Source: Nocardia spumae
GTDB lineage: Bacteria > Actinomycetota > Actinomycetes > Mycobacteriales > Mycobacteriaceae
Assembly (NCBI RefSeq): GCF_020733635.1
Contig: NZ_JAJFZL010000001.1
Span: 2,852,001-2,916,000, forward strand
Direction: 5' to 3'
DNA: 64,000 nucleotides
The position numbers and the translations under genes were made by a program. This document shows, piece after piece, positions 33,892 to 42,719 of this stretch. Within the stretch, counting starts at the first letter, position 1. Each line of letters starts with the position of its first letter. The notes under the pieces were generated by a model. The model saw nothing but the letters and a program-made list of their open reading frames with translations. It did no database searches and had not been told where the DNA came from.

Positions 33892-34886
33892 CAGCTCAGG
33901 GTGAGGACCTCGTCGACGTGGCGCCGAGGTGTGGGAGGCGGTTGCGGTTCGCCGGGCGGGGCGGTGCCGACCCGCACGAGGACCTGCGGGAAGTCGTGAC
34001 CGGGCAGCAGTGCGGCCAGCGCCCGGCGGCCCGCCGGCACCTCGGTGAGGTGGGTGACCGGGCAGGTGCCCAGTCCCGCGGCCGTGCATTCCAGGAGTAC
34101 CGCCGACAAGGCCTCGCCGGTGTGCAACCAGCTGCTCGGCGATTCGTCGGGGGAGCTCAGGGCCAGGAGCCGGGCCCGATCGATGCGCCCGGGCCGGCGC
34201 TCCGAATGCGGCGCCGACGGGAACAGGCGCGCGATGTCGACGCGGGCCAATTCGGCGTCGGAGATCAGGCCACCCGGCGGGACGCCTTCCGTGGTTCCGG
34301 AATGTCCTGCCCACCAGTGCAATTCGTCCTGATACATCCAGTCGTCGCGGCGTGCCGCCGAAGCGTTGTCCGATACCGCGGCCACTCGGGCACGAATATC
34401 GCCGGCGAGGGCGTCGCAACCGAGTCCGTGGGGGGAGACGAGTTGTTGCAGTTTCGGCACGAGCGTGGCCCAGTCCCGCGGTTCGCCCATCGGCAGCCGA
34501 TCGGTGTACCGCCGGCTGATCGCGGCCGCGCGGCCCGCGATTCCCGCCGGTGGGTCGGGCCAGGGCCGGAAGTCGATGAACGCCAGGTAGCCCGGGTGCG
34601 AGGGGTCGGGGAGCCGCACCGTGTCGGTATGCCAGCGCCGGGCGGCGAAGACGGTCCTGGCGTGGTGCAGCACCGTGCCGCAACTGATCACCTGTTCACG
34701 GCCGTGCGGATCGGCGGCCGGCAGGACCCGATCGGGATCGGTGAACAGGTGTAGTCGTTCGCCGTCGAAACGCCATCGCCACGGCTGGGTGTTGTGGACC
34801 GAGGGCGCTCGCTGTGCGAGCCGGAGCACGGCGGTGACCATCGCCTCATCCGGCCTGTCCAAGGCCTTCGAATGAGCTGTCGTGGT
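33891..34886 (-). CDS. Acg-family FMN-binding nitroreductase-like protein
   Basis: 331 residues, second Acg paralogue. RAPSVHNTQPWRWRF, ISRRYTDRLPMGEPRDWATL, and SSWLHTGEALSAVLLECTAAGLGTCPVTHLTEVPAGR are family hallmarks. ATG 34886 gives the family length. Two DosR-type boxes lie 38 and 61 bases upstream, the only gene here with a double box, so it may be the most strongly induced of the island. By analogy with Rv3131/Rv2032 it may store FMN or handle nitro/oxidant stress. Confidence 0.88.
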   Translation of the reverse strand, partial: TTTAHSKALDRPDEAMVTAVLRLAQRAPSVHNTQPWRWRFDGERLHLFTDPDRVLPAADPHGREQVISCGTVLHHARTVFAARRWHTDTVRLPDPSHPGYLAFIDFRPWPDPPAGIAGRAAAISRRYTDRLPMGEPRDWATLVPKLQQLVSPHGLGCDALAGDIRARVAAVSDNASAARRDDWMYQDELHWWAGHSGTTEGVPPGGLISDAELARVDIARLFPSAPHSERRPGRIDRARLLALSSPDESPSSWLHTGEALSAVLLECTAAGLGTCPVTHLTEVPAGRRALAALLPGHDFPQVLVRVGTAPPGEPQPPPTPRRHVDEVLTLS

Positions 34887-34923
34887 CATACGAGAAGTCT
34901 CACAGCGGTTTCCGGGTGTCGAT

Positions 34924-34938
34924 ACGGGCGTTGTCCCT
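34924..34938 (-). promoter_or_regulatory. DosR/DevR box candidate (proximal)
   Basis: Minus strand AGGGACAACGCCCGT, 38 bases upstream of the Acg-type start at 34886. Confidence 0.6.
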
Positions 34939-34946
34939 CGGCGCGC

Positions 34947-34961
34947 AGGGCCGATGGTCAC
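34947..34961 (-). promoter_or_regulatory. DosR/DevR box candidate (distal)
   Basis: Minus strand GTGACCATCGGCCCT, 61 bases upstream of the Acg-type start, centre 23 bases (about two helical turns) from the proximal box, as in paired DosR sites. Confidence 0.65.
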
Positions 34962-34971
34962 CCCGGGCGTG

Positions 34972-35616
34972 TCAGTCCGAGTTGTGCTCGGTATGCATGC
35001 GGGTGGCGTAGACGGCCGCCTGGGTGCGGCGCTGCATACCGAGTTTGGCCAGCAGTCGCGAGACGTAGTTCTTGACCGTCTTCTCCGCCAGGAACATGCG
35101 TTCGGCGATCTGCCGGTTGGTCAGGCCCTCGCCCAGCAGATCGAGGAGCTTGCGTTCCTGGTCGGTGAGCGTGGCCAGCGGTCCCTCGGGCTCGGTGCCG
35201 TGCCGGAGCTGTTCCATGAGCGCGGCCGCGGCACGGTTGTCCAGCAGTGATTTTCCGGAGCCGACGTCCTTGACCGCCTTCGCGAGTTCCATACCCTTGA
35301 TGTCCTTGACCACGTATCCGCTGGCCCCGGCGAGGATCGCGTCCAGCATGGCGTGCTCATCGGTGAACGAGGTGAGGATCAGGCACCGCAGCCCGTCGAG
35401 TCTGGACAGCAGTTCGCGGCACAGTTCTATGCCGTTGCCGTCGGGCAGGCGGACATCGAGCACCGCGACATCGGGGCGCAGCGCGGGAATCCGGGCCAGT
35501 GCCTGGGACACCGAGCCCGCCTCACCGACGACGGACAGGTCCGGATCGCCGTCGAGCAGGTCGCTCAGGCCGCGCCGGACGATCTCGTGGTCGTCGACCA
35601 GGAACACCTTGATCAT
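34972..35616 (-). CDS. devR: DevR/DosR-like NarL-family response regulator
   Basis: 214 residues. Receiver: [17 protein letters not shown], acidic pair at 8-9, phospho-acceptor Asp54 (VLDVRLPDG), Thr82 and Lys104, the same numbering as M. tuberculosis DosR. LuxR-type HTH 148-205: [35 protein letters not shown], retaining Lys179, Lys182 and Asn183, the DosR residues that contact DNA. ATG 35616 is chosen on this alignment. A DosR-type box lies 68 bases upstream, suggesting autoregulation. It is the presumed activator of the island. Confidence 0.92.
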   Translation of the reverse strand: MIKVFLVDDHEIVRRGLSDLLDGDPDLSVVGEAGSVSQALARIPALRPDVAVLDVRLPDGNGIELCRELLSRLDGLRCLILTSFTDEHAMLDAILAGASGYVVKDIKGMELAKAVKDVGSGKSLLDNRAAAALMEQLRHGTEPEGPLATLTDQERKLLDLLGEGLTNRQIAERMFLAEKTVKNYVSRLLAKLGMQRRTQAAVYATRMHTEHNSD

Positions 35617-35683
35617 GGTGGGTGTCCAATCGGGAGTAACGACGATGGTGCTCTCACCATAATCACCCGGTCGCCGCCACGTC

Positions 35684-35699
35684 ATGGACCAAAGTCCTT
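35684..35699 (-). promoter_or_regulatory. DosR/DevR box candidate, devR promoter
   Basis: Minus strand AAGGACTTTGGTCCAT: half-sites GGAC and GTCC around TTTG. It lies 68 bases upstream of the devR start and 15 bases from the end of the PNPOx gene. Confidence 0.72.
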
Positions 35700-35713
35700 T
35701 CCTGACGGTGAGA

Positions 35714-36238
35714 TCAGTGGGCGCCGTAGCCACTCGGCTCGACCCCGGTGGCCGAATCGGTGGCGCCGAGCAGCCGGACACCGGTCACGATCGCGGGCTC
35801 GATGGCCACGACCGTGTCCATACTCGCGGCCACCCACGGCCGCAATCGGTGCTCGTACCACGCGATCCGGGCGGGTTCGGTGACGGCGCGGGCGAGTCCG
35901 GTCACCACGACCGACCACCCGGTGTGGGTGACCGGATCGATATCGTCGGCTTCGTAGGCGACGACCACCTGTGGGTCGGCCCGGATCGACGAGGTCAGCC
36001 GAGAGGTCAGCCGGGTGCGCACGACGATGTTCCCGTCCGTGTCGACCAGGTGATTCACCGGGCGGATCGCCGGCAGCGCGTCGCGGGTGAAGACGATACG
36101 CCCGTAGCCGATTCCGGTGAGCAGGCGCATCGCTTCCAGGCGATCGAGCGCGATCACCAGGTTGGGTGCGCCGTCGGCGGCGGGGTCCGGCGAGGTCACA
36201 GCAGCAGTACCTTTCGAGGCGAGGGGTACGGTCATCAC
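35714..36238 (-). CDS. pyridoxamine-5'-phosphate-oxidase-like (PNPOx) flavin protein
   Basis: 174 residues. The split-barrel core is [39 protein letters not shown], then [29 protein letters not shown]. Such proteins bind FMN, F420 or haem. Several DosR-regulated proteins of this class are known in mycobacteria. ATG 36238, with ATG 36235 next. A DosR-type box lies 30 bases upstream. Confidence 0.82.
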   Translation of the reverse strand: MMTVPLASKGTAAVTSPDPAADGAPNLVIALDRLEAMRLLTGIGYGRIVFTRDALPAIRPVNHLVDTDGNIVVRTRLTSRLTSSIRADPQVVVAYEADDIDPVTHTGWSVVVTGLARAVTEPARIAWYEHRLRPWVAASMDTVVAIEPAIVTGVRLLGATDSATGVEPSGYGAH

Positions 36239-36267
36239 AGCGCACCATCGGCGCGGGCGTGGCGGCT

Positions 36268-36283
36268 AGAGCCGAAGGTCCAC
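36268..36283 (-). promoter_or_regulatory. DosR/DevR box candidate
   Basis: Minus strand GTGGACCTTCGGCTCT, 30 bases upstream of the PNPOx start; the second half-site is weak. Confidence 0.55.
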
Positions 36284-36303
36284 CGCGCCAGGGATTCCGG
36301 TGA

Positions 36304-37122
36304 TCACCGCCGGGAGGTCATGAACCCGTAATGTCCGTCGTAGCGGTGGTACAGCACGCAGCCGCGGTCGAGATCCCGGTCGCGGTAGAACAGGAACGGC
36401 AATCCGCTCAGCGACAGGCGCACCAGTGCTTGCTCGCGGTCCCATCGCGGTGCCGGTCGCGGGTCGACGGTGATCTGCCGGGGGTCCGTGTGAACAGCAA
36501 CCGGTCGACGGTCCAGCCGGATGAGCCGATATCCGTCGTGCCCGGTGCGGTACAGCACGCTGTCGGTCTCGGCGCCCGTCTCGCGGAACAACTCGAAGGT
36601 GTAGTCCATCAACGTCATATCGACCGCGGCCTCGGCAGGCGTGCGCTCGATCAGGTGAAAACATTTGGTGCGCACTACCTTTCGTTCTCGAACCGGTCGC
36701 AGGAACAGCAATGTGGCAGCCTGGGGCTCGCAGTGGCTCCAGGGTGCGGGGCGCGGCGCGGGCAGGGTGTGTAGCCGGGCGCGGGCGCGGGCCTGCAGCG
36801 CGTCCACCGCCTCCCGCGCCGTCGCGCCCGTCACCTGGATCCGGACCATCCTGGAGGTGACGATGTCGGCCTGTGCGACGAAGGCATGCGAGACCGCGGT
36901 GTCGTGATGGTCGGCCAATCGCACGCGAATCGACCTGATCGGAAACGGGCACCGCTGGGCCGCCGCGCGGATACGTTGTCGCGCGTACTCGGCGAACATG
37001 GCCGGAATCCGGGGGTCGGTCCGGATGTCGACCGCGGGGACGATGATCGGAGAGGGGATGTCGCCCGGCCTGTCGCGGGGGCCCGGGCACGGGTCGGCGG
37101 GGACGGTGGATCCGAGTGTCAT
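36304..37122 (-). CDS. Rv0079-like ribosome hibernation factor (HPF/RaiA family)
   Basis: 272 residues. N-terminal S30AE-like domain ~25-105 (DIRTDPRIPAMFAEYARQRI, IRVRLADHHDTAVSHAFVAQADI), then a dimerisation-type domain (KVVRTKCFHLIERTPAEAAVDMTLMDYTFELFRETGAETDSVLYRTGHDGYRLIRL) and a second partial copy (ALVRLSLSGLPFLFYRDRD, VLYHRYDGHYGFM). Length and layout match Rv0079, the DosR-regulated dormancy-associated translation inhibitor. ATG 37122 follows GAGGAG. It would stall or store ribosomes in non-growing cells. Confidence 0.85.
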   Translation of the reverse strand: MTLGSTVPADPCPGPRDRPGDIPSPIIVPAVDIRTDPRIPAMFAEYARQRIRAAAQRCPFPIRSIRVRLADHHDTAVSHAFVAQADIVTSRMVRIQVTGATAREAVDALQARARARLHTLPAPRPAPWSHCEPQAATLLFLRPVRERKVVRTKCFHLIERTPAEAAVDMTLMDYTFELFRETGAETDSVLYRTGHDGYRLIRLDRRPVAVHTDPRQITVDPRPAPRWDREQALVRLSLSGLPFLFYRDRDLDRGCVLYHRYDGHYGFMTSRR

Positions 37123-37168
37123 TGTCACGCTCCTCGGCGTCGATACCACCCGAAGGAGTCGACCGTCA

Positions 37169-37188
37169 CCAGGGTCGAAGGTCCCGAA
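37169..37188 (-). promoter_or_regulatory. DosR/DevR box candidate between hpf-like and nadE genes
   Basis: Minus strand TTCGGGACCTTCGACCCTGG, whose first half is an exact TTCGGGAC. It lies 47 bases upstream of the hibernation-factor start and, in the other direction, 166 bases before nadE. Confidence 0.72.
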
Positions 37189-37353
37189 TGATCACCACGA
37201 TGCCGACCGGGCCCCCGCCGCGGCCGCGCGTGCGCGGCCGGCGCGGCCGGTCCGTGGTGAGATGGACCGGGAATACCCGTCGATCGAGGATCCTCGGTAC
37301 CGCGGCCGCCGCGACGGGCCGGCCGACGGGCCGGTCAACGTGCAGGAGTTGCG

Positions 37354-39399
37354 ATGGTTCAGGAGCCGGAGTTCCGTTCGCTGTATCGTCACGGGTTCGC
37401 CCGGGTGGGTGTCGCGGTGCCGGCGGTCCGGGTGGCGGATCCGGCCTACAACGCGGAGCAGACGGTGCTGCTGGCCCGGCGGGCGGCCGCCGATTCCGTT
37501 GTGCTGACGGTATTTCCGGAACTGGGCCTGTCCAGCTACACCGCCGACGACCTGTTCCACCAGGACGCGCTGGACGACGCCGTATCGGCGGCGGTAGCCC
37601 GGGTGATCGCCGACAGCGCGGAGATCGACACCGTCATGGTGGTGGGCGCACCGCTGCGGGTGCGGGATCGGTTGTTCAACTGTGCCCTGGTCGTCGACCG
37701 GGGGCGGGTACTGGGCGTGGTGCCCAAGAGCTATCTGCCGAACTTCCAGGAGTTCTACGAGAAGCGGCAGTTCGCCGCCGCTCGCGACGCCGTCGACGAT
37801 CACATCACCGTGGCCGGGCAGCGCGTGCCCTTCGGTGCCGATCTGCTGTTCGAGGCAACCGATCTGCCCGGCTTCGTGGCGGGCGTGGAAATCTGCCAGG
37901 ACGCGTGGGTTCCTTTGCCACCCAATGTATTCGCCGCCCTGGCGGGCGCCACCGTGCTGGTGAATCTGTCGGCCAGCAATATCGTGGTCGGCAAGGCGGA
38001 TTATCGCCGGGAGCTGTGCGTGTCGACGTCGGCGCGCAATGTCGCGGCCTACCTCTACACCGCGGCGGGACACGGGGAATCCACGACGGATATGGCGTGG
38101 GACGGGCAAGCCCTGATCTGTGAGAACGGCAATCTACTGGCCGAGAGCGAGCGGTTCGGCCCCGATCCGCAGCTGATCACCGCCGATGTGGATCTGCGGC
38201 GCCTGGCCGCGGACCGGCTGCGCATGGGCAGCTTCACCGACAACGCGCACGACCACCACGATCGGGTGACACGGTTCCGCCGGATCGAGTTCGCCGCGCC
38301 GATCCCGGGCGGGGCGCCGGCACTGCGCCGCGACATAGCGCGTTTCCCCTATGTCCCGGCCGATCCGGCCGTGCGGAACCAGCGATGTGCGGAGGTCCAT
38401 CACATCCAGGTGGCGGGCCTGGCGACCCGGCTGGCCGCGACCGGATCGCGGCATCTGGTGATCGGTGTCTCCGGTGGGCTCGATTCGACTCTCGCGCTGA
38501 TCGTCGCGGCCCAGACCATGGACCGGCTCGGGCTGCCGCGGTCGAATGTGCTCGCCTACACCATGCCGGGTTTCGCTACCGGCAGCCGCACCCTGGACAA
38601 CGCGCGCCGGTTGATGGCGGCGGTCGGCGCCACGGCCGGTGAGATCGACATCCGGCCGTCGGCGGAGCAGATGCTGCGCGATCTCGGCCATCCGGCCGCG
38701 CGGGGTGCGGCCGTCTACGACATCACCTACGAGAACGTGCAGGCCGGTGAACGCACGTCCCATCTGTTCCGGCTCGCGAATATGCACGGCGGGCTCGTCG
38801 TGGGCACCGGTGATCTGAGCGAACTGGCCCTCGGCTGGTGCACCTTCGGCGTCGGCGACCATATGGCGCACTACAGCGTGAATGCCTCGGTGCCCAAGAC
38901 GCTGATCAAATATTTGATCGCGTGGACCGCCGATCGGGGAGATCTGGGCCCGGACGCGAGCACGGTGCTGCGGTCGGTCCTCGATACCGAGATCTCCCCG
39001 GAACTGGTTCCGGGCGAGGCGATCCAGAGTTCGGAGGCCACGGTCGGTCCCTACGAACTGCAGGACTTCCACCTCTACTACCTGCTGCGGTACGGATTCC
39101 TCCCCAGCCGCATCGCCTATCTGGCCCACCACGCCTGGGCGGATCGCACGCGCGGCGCGTGGCCGGACCTGATCCCGGCCGACCAGCGACACGAATACGA
39201 CCTCGCGACCATCAAACACTGGCTCGCGGAATTCCTCCGCCGGTTCGTCCAGACCAGTCAGTTCAAACGATCCACCCTGCCCAATGCGCCCAAGGTCGGC
39301 TCCGGTGGCTCGCTGTCGCCGCGTGGAGACTGGCGCGCGCCCAGCGATGCCTCGGCGGCCGCCTGGCTGGACGAACTCATCCGCAACGTTCCGGACTGA
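37354..39399 (+). CDS. nadE: glutamine-dependent NAD(+) synthetase
   Basis: 681 residues. N-terminal glutaminase (nitrilase-like) domain with catalytic Glu56 (FPELGLS), Lys125 (PKSYLPN) and Cys181 (EICQD); C-terminal synthetase with the pyrophosphatase P-loop SGGLDST (~371-377), [12 protein letters not shown] and the substrate loop near [23 protein letters not shown]. It amidates nicotinate adenine dinucleotide using glutamine. ATG 37354 follows CAGGAG. Its place inside the dormancy island, divergent from the hibernation factor with a DosR-type box between them, suggests NAD maintenance under hypoxia. No gene was found in 37189-37353. Confidence 0.93.
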   Translation: MVQEPEFRSLYRHGFARVGVAVPAVRVADPAYNAEQTVLLARRAAADSVVLTVFPELGLSSYTADDLFHQDALDDAVSAAVARVIADSAEIDTVMVVGAPLRVRDRLFNCALVVDRGRVLGVVPKSYLPNFQEFYEKRQFAAARDAVDDHITVAGQRVPFGADLLFEATDLPGFVAGVEICQDAWVPLPPNVFAALAGATVLVNLSASNIVVGKADYRRELCVSTSARNVAAYLYTAAGHGESTTDMAWDGQALICENGNLLAESERFGPDPQLITADVDLRRLAADRLRMGSFTDNAHDHHDRVTRFRRIEFAAPIPGGAPALRRDIARFPYVPADPAVRNQRCAEVHHIQVAGLATRLAATGSRHLVIGVSGGLDSTLALIVAAQTMDRLGLPRSNVLAYTMPGFATGSRTLDNARRLMAAVGATAGEIDIRPSAEQMLRDLGHPAARGAAVYDITYENVQAGERTSHLFRLANMHGGLVVGTGDLSELALGWCTFGVGDHMAHYSVNASVPKTLIKYLIAWTADRGDLGPDASTVLRSVLDTEISPELVPGEAIQSSEATVGPYELQDFHLYYLLRYGFLPSRIAYLAHHAWADRTRGAWPDLIPADQRHEYDLATIKHWLAEFLRRFVQTSQFKRSTLPNAPKVGSGGSLSPRGDWRAPSDASAAAWLDELIRNVPD

Positions 39400-39405
39400 G
39401 CCGAT

Positions 39406-39430
39406 GGCGGCGCCGGGTACCGGTGCCGCC
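39406..39430 (+). terminator. Hairpin terminator after nadE
   Basis: GGCGGCGCCGG (39406-39416) pairs with CCGGTGCCGCC (39420-39430), 11 bp with one G-U pair and a GTA loop, 6 bases after the nadE stop. Confidence 0.7.
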
Positions 39431-39442
39431 GGGGCGCCCACT

Positions 39443-39458
39443 GAGGACTTTCGGCCGC
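39443..39458 (+). promoter_or_regulatory. DosR/DevR box candidate
   Basis: GAGGACTTTCGGCCGC, 82 bases upstream of the USP start at 39541 and just after the nadE terminator. Confidence 0.68.
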
Positions 39459-39540
39459 ATCGCGTGCGGGGTCGTCGTCGCTACGGTGACTACAAGGCCG
39501 CATTCTGCGCCGTGCCGTCACTTCGGAAGGGGATCCGGAC

Positions 39541-40467
39541 ATGACATCGAACGCATCTCCCGACACGCGTCACCTCGCCTCGGCCCCGGTCGTGGTCGGC
39601 GTGGACAGATCCGCGGCCGCGAATACCGCGGTGGACTGGGCCGCTGGAATGGCCGCGCAGCGGGGACGGGAACTACACATCGTGCACGCGCTGGATCTGC
39701 GCCGGATCCAGCGCGGCTTCGGTATGCCCGGCACACCCGTGGCCGCCGTGGTGGCGGCCGCCCGGCAACAGGGCGAGATGCTGGTCGAACGGGCCGCGCA
39801 GCGAGTGCGGGCGGTGCTGCCCGGATTGCGGATATCGACCGAGGTGGCCGAATCCGATCCCACGACCGTGCTGGTCGGTGCGAGCGCCACGGCCTACGCG
39901 GTGGTGCTGGCGGCCGACGGCCTCAGTCGGCTGCCCGGCCATTTCGGGTCGACGGTGGCGGCCGTCAGCGCGAACGCGCCGGGTCCGGTGCTGGTGGTAC
40001 GGACCGATCCGCGCGCGGCGGATGGTGTCCACAGCGAGGGGCCGGTGGTGGTCGGGGTGGACGGCAGTTCGATCAGTGAGGAGGCCGTCGGGGCCGCGTT
40101 CGAGGAAGCAGCCGAACGTGAGGCCGAGCTGGTCGCCGTGCACGTGTGTCACGACGTCTACAACGGTGAGTTCGCCGATGAGCCGCACCTGCTGTTCTCG
40201 GTGCCGGAGATCGAGGTGCGAGAGCGGGCATTGCTCGCCGAACGGCTGGCGGGCCTGCAGGAGAAGTATCCGGACGTGCCGGTGACCCGCCGGGTGAGTC
40301 TCGCCGATCCCGTTGCGGTGCTGCTGGATTCGTCGAAGACGGCACAGTTGCTGGTCGTCGGCAGCAGGGGGCGCGGTGGGGTGCGGGCGTTGCTCGGCTC
40401 GACCTCGCGCTCCCTCGTCCAGCACGCCTGGTGTCCGGTGATGGTGGTGCATCCCCAGCACAATTGA
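39541..40467 (+). CDS. universal stress protein, tandem USP domains
   Basis: 308 residues. Domain 1: VVVGVDRSAAANTAVDWAAGMAAQ, with the ATP motif degraded (AADGLSRLPGHFGSTVAA). Domain 2: VVVGVDGSSISEEAVGAAFEEAAEREAELVAVHV, with intact GSRGRGGVRALLGSTSRS. It closely resembles the USP at 27295 (shared AERLAGxQEKYPDV and VQHAxCPVMVV), so the two are recent paralogues. A DosR-type box lies upstream. Confidence 0.9.
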   Translation: MTSNASPDTRHLASAPVVVGVDRSAAANTAVDWAAGMAAQRGRELHIVHALDLRRIQRGFGMPGTPVAAVVAAARQQGEMLVERAAQRVRAVLPGLRISTEVAESDPTTVLVGASATAYAVVLAADGLSRLPGHFGSTVAAVSANAPGPVLVVRTDPRAADGVHSEGPVVVGVDGSSISEEAVGAAFEEAAEREAELVAVHVCHDVYNGEFADEPHLLFSVPEIEVRERALLAERLAGLQEKYPDVPVTRRVSLADPVAVLLDSSKTAQLLVVGSRGRGGVRALLGSTSRSLVQHAWCPVMVVHPQHN

Positions 40468-40484
40468 TACACCGAAATCTGTAT
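40467..40484 (+). promoter_or_regulatory. CmtR/ArsR-type operator candidate
   Basis: ATACA-N8-TGTAT inverted repeat in an AT-rich patch directly before the ArsR-family start at 40495. Confidence 0.5.
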
Positions 40485-40494
40485 TATTAGACCT

Positions 40495-40824
40495 GTGGAA
40501 GCTCTCCTGCATCGCGACGCCCTGTCCCGGTTCGGACATGCACTGTCCGATCCGACCCGGACCGACGTGCTGTTGAGCTTGCGAACGGGGCCGGGATATC
40601 CGTCCGAGTTGGCCGACAGGATCGGGGTCTCCCGGCAGATTCTGTCCAATCACCTTGCCTGCCTGCGTGGTTGCGGTCTGGTGGTGGCCGTGCCGGAGGG
40701 GCGCCGCAACCGCTACGAACTCGCCGATGCGCGCATCGCGGCCGCCCTGACCGATCTGCTCGGTCTGGTACTGGCCGTCGATCCGGCCTGCTGCCCGGTC
40801 GCCGACGCGGACGGGTGCTGCTGA
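40495..40824 (+). CDS. CmtR-like ArsR/SmtB metal-sensing repressor
   Basis: 109 residues, winged helix (ALSDPTRTDVLLSLR, YPSELADRIGVSRQILSNHLACLRGCGLV). Cys56 and Cys60 in the recognition helix, plus Cys99/Cys100 near the C-terminus, correspond to Cys57, Cys61 and Cys102 of CmtR, which bind Cd(II)/Pb(II). Two further Cys end the chain (DGCC). GTG 40495. It overlaps the CDF transporter gene by one base, so it probably controls metal efflux by release from its operator at 40467. Confidence 0.85.
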   Translation: MEALLHRDALSRFGHALSDPTRTDVLLSLRTGPGYPSELADRIGVSRQILSNHLACLRGCGLVVAVPEGRRNRYELADARIAAALTDLLGLVLAVDPACCPVADADGCC

Positions 40825-41537
40825 TGACGACCCCACCGGACATTCCCGTGGTGGGTCCCGGCCCGCGTGCGACCGGGATGCCGGCGGCACGCCGGGCGAC
40901 GCTCATGCGCCGGATCCGCTGGTTCGTCGCGGCGACGATCTCCTACAACGTGGTCGAGGCGGTTGTCGCGCTCACCGAGGGCGGCCGCGCCTCCTCGACC
41001 GCGTTGATCGGGTTCGGACTCGACTCGGTGATCGAGGTGTCCTCGGCGGCTGCGGTCGCCTGGCAGTTCGCCGGCCGGGATCCGCAACGACGGGAGAAGG
41101 CCGCGCTCCGCGTCATCGCGCTGTCCTTCTTCGCGCTGGCGGTGTACGTCACCGTGGAGTCGGTGCGCGGTCTGCTCGGCGCCGCCGACGCTCGTCACTC
41201 GGCGGTCGGGATCGCTCTGGCCGCGACCAGTCTGGTGGTCATGCCGATGCTCTCGTACGCCCAGCGCCGCGCCGGTCGCGAACTCGGCTCGGCCTCCGCG
41301 GTCGCCGACTCCGCGCAAACCCTGCTGTGTACCTATCTGTCCGCGGTGCTGCTGATCGGACTGCTGCTCAACAGCCTGTTCGGGTGGTCGTGGGCGGATC
41401 CGGTCGCCGGCCTGGTCATCGCCGCGATCGCGGTGAAGGAGGGCGTCGATGCCCGGCGCGGTGAGACCTGTTGTCCCGCACCGGTCGTGCGTGACGGTGC
41501 TCCATCCGAGGGGCACGACTGCGCCTGCTGTGACTGA
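40824..41537 (+). CDS. cation diffusion facilitator-type metal transporter
   Basis: 237 residues with about five or six membrane helices. FVAATISYNVVEAVVALTEGG (with the N/E/D side chains expected in helix II) and GFGLDSVIEVSSAAAVAWQF, then VADSAQTLLCTYLSAVLLIGLLLN and WADPVAGLVIAAIAVKEGVDA, follow the CDF pattern of paired metal-site Asp residues. The C-terminus is Cys-rich (GETCCPAP, HDCACCD), suited to soft metals. TGATG overlap with the CmtR-like gene. Confidence 0.83.
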   Translation: MTTPPDIPVVGPGPRATGMPAARRATLMRRIRWFVAATISYNVVEAVVALTEGGRASSTALIGFGLDSVIEVSSAAAVAWQFAGRDPQRREKAALRVIALSFFALAVYVTVESVRGLLGAADARHSAVGIALAATSLVVMPMLSYAQRRAGRELGSASAVADSAQTLLCTYLSAVLLIGLLLNSLFGWSWADPVAGLVIAAIAVKEGVDARRGETCCPAPVVRDGAPSEGHDCACCD

Positions 41538-41606
41538 GTGGTCGCTGCCGGCGGCGCGTTCGTCCGATACCGTGCAGATGTCGGGCATCGAACAGAAACG
41601 CGGGTG

Positions 41607-42689
41607 ATGGCGATGGCGAAGATCGTGTTGTTCGGGGCGACCGGATACACCGGCCGGCTCACCGCCGAGGCCCTGCTCGCCGGTGGTGCCGCACCGGTGC
41701 TGGCCGCGCGCAACGCCGGCGCGCTGGCGACACTGGCCGCCGATCTGGGTGGCGCCGAGACCGCGGTCGCCGATGTCGGCGATCCGGATTCGGTGCGCAG
41801 GCTGCTCGGTGGCGGTGATGTGCTGGTGACGACGGTGGGACCGTTCCTGCGATACGGCGGTCCGGCGCTGGCCGCCGCGCTCGGAGCGGGCGCGCACTAC
41901 GTCGACTCGACCGGCGAGGGGCCGTTCATTCGCGATGTCTTCGATCGTGACGCCGAGGCCCGCGCGGCGGGCGTGGCGCTGCTGCCGGCCTTCGGATTCG
42001 ATTACGTGCCGGGCAATCTGGCCGCCGCCAAGGCCTTGCGGGCGGCGCCGGACGCCGCCGGAGCGGATATCGGTTACTTCATCGCCGGCCCGGGCACCAG
42101 CGGCGGCACCCGGGCATCCATGGCGGGCATGCTGTTCGAACGCGGTTTCGCGCTGCGGAACGGAGACGTCGTGCCGCAGCGTTCCGGTACGCGGGTCCGG
42201 ACTTTCGATGTGCGCGGCCGGGTGCGCACCGGGGTGTCGATTCCGGGTTCGGAACACCTGATCCTGCATCGATCCCACCCGAATCTGCGTGCTGCCGATG
42301 TCTTCCTGGGTCTGCCGCCGGGAGCCGCGCGCGGGCTGCAGCTCACCTCACTCATCACCGATCTCACCGCACGGGTGACGCCGGTGCGGCGGCTGGCCGA
42401 GGCGGCACTGGGCAGCGTCGTCAAGGGATCGACGGGCGGTCCCGGCGCGACCGACCGGGCGCGCACCCGCACCTGGGCGGTCGCCGAGGTGCGCGACGGC
42501 GCCGGGCGCGTGCTGGCCTCGGAAACCCTCGCCGGAGGCGATCCCTACGACTTCACCGCCGCGATCCTCGCCTGGGGTGCGCGGACCGCGCTGTCGGGAG
42601 GTCTGCGCGACACCGGCGCACTCGGTCCCGTCGAAGCCTTCGGTCTGGACGCGGTGTCCGCGGCCGCGGCCGACGCCGGGTTGCGGTAG
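41607..42689 (+). CDS. saccharopine-dehydrogenase-like NAD(P)-binding protein
   Basis: 360 residues. AKIVLFGATGYTGRLTAEALLAGG is the Rossmann start; VADVGDPDSVRRLLGGGDVLVTTVGPFLRYGGPALAAALGAGAHYVDSTGEGPF and FGFDYVPGNLAAAKAL are typical of the saccharopine-dehydrogenase-like / trans-acting enoyl reductase family. The substrate cannot be inferred. The start could be ATG 41607 or 41613. It stands alone between the CDF gene and a MarR gene. Confidence 0.78.
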   Translation: MAMAKIVLFGATGYTGRLTAEALLAGGAAPVLAARNAGALATLAADLGGAETAVADVGDPDSVRRLLGGGDVLVTTVGPFLRYGGPALAAALGAGAHYVDSTGEGPFIRDVFDRDAEARAAGVALLPAFGFDYVPGNLAAAKALRAAPDAAGADIGYFIAGPGTSGGTRASMAGMLFERGFALRNGDVVPQRSGTRVRTFDVRGRVRTGVSIPGSEHLILHRSHPNLRAADVFLGLPPGAARGLQLTSLITDLTARVTPVRRLAEAALGSVVKGSTGGPGATDRARTRTWAVAEVRDGAGRVLASETLAGGDPYDFTAAILAWGARTALSGGLRDTGALGPVEAFGLDAVSAAAADAGLR

Positions 42690-42719
42690 CGGTCGTATCC
42701 GGGACCGGTGGGCCGGCGC

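Noticed and set aside
36998..37507. Frame overlapping the nadE start as an extra small gene
   Set aside because: No ribosome-binding site, and it conflicts with nadE, which has a good start at 37354.
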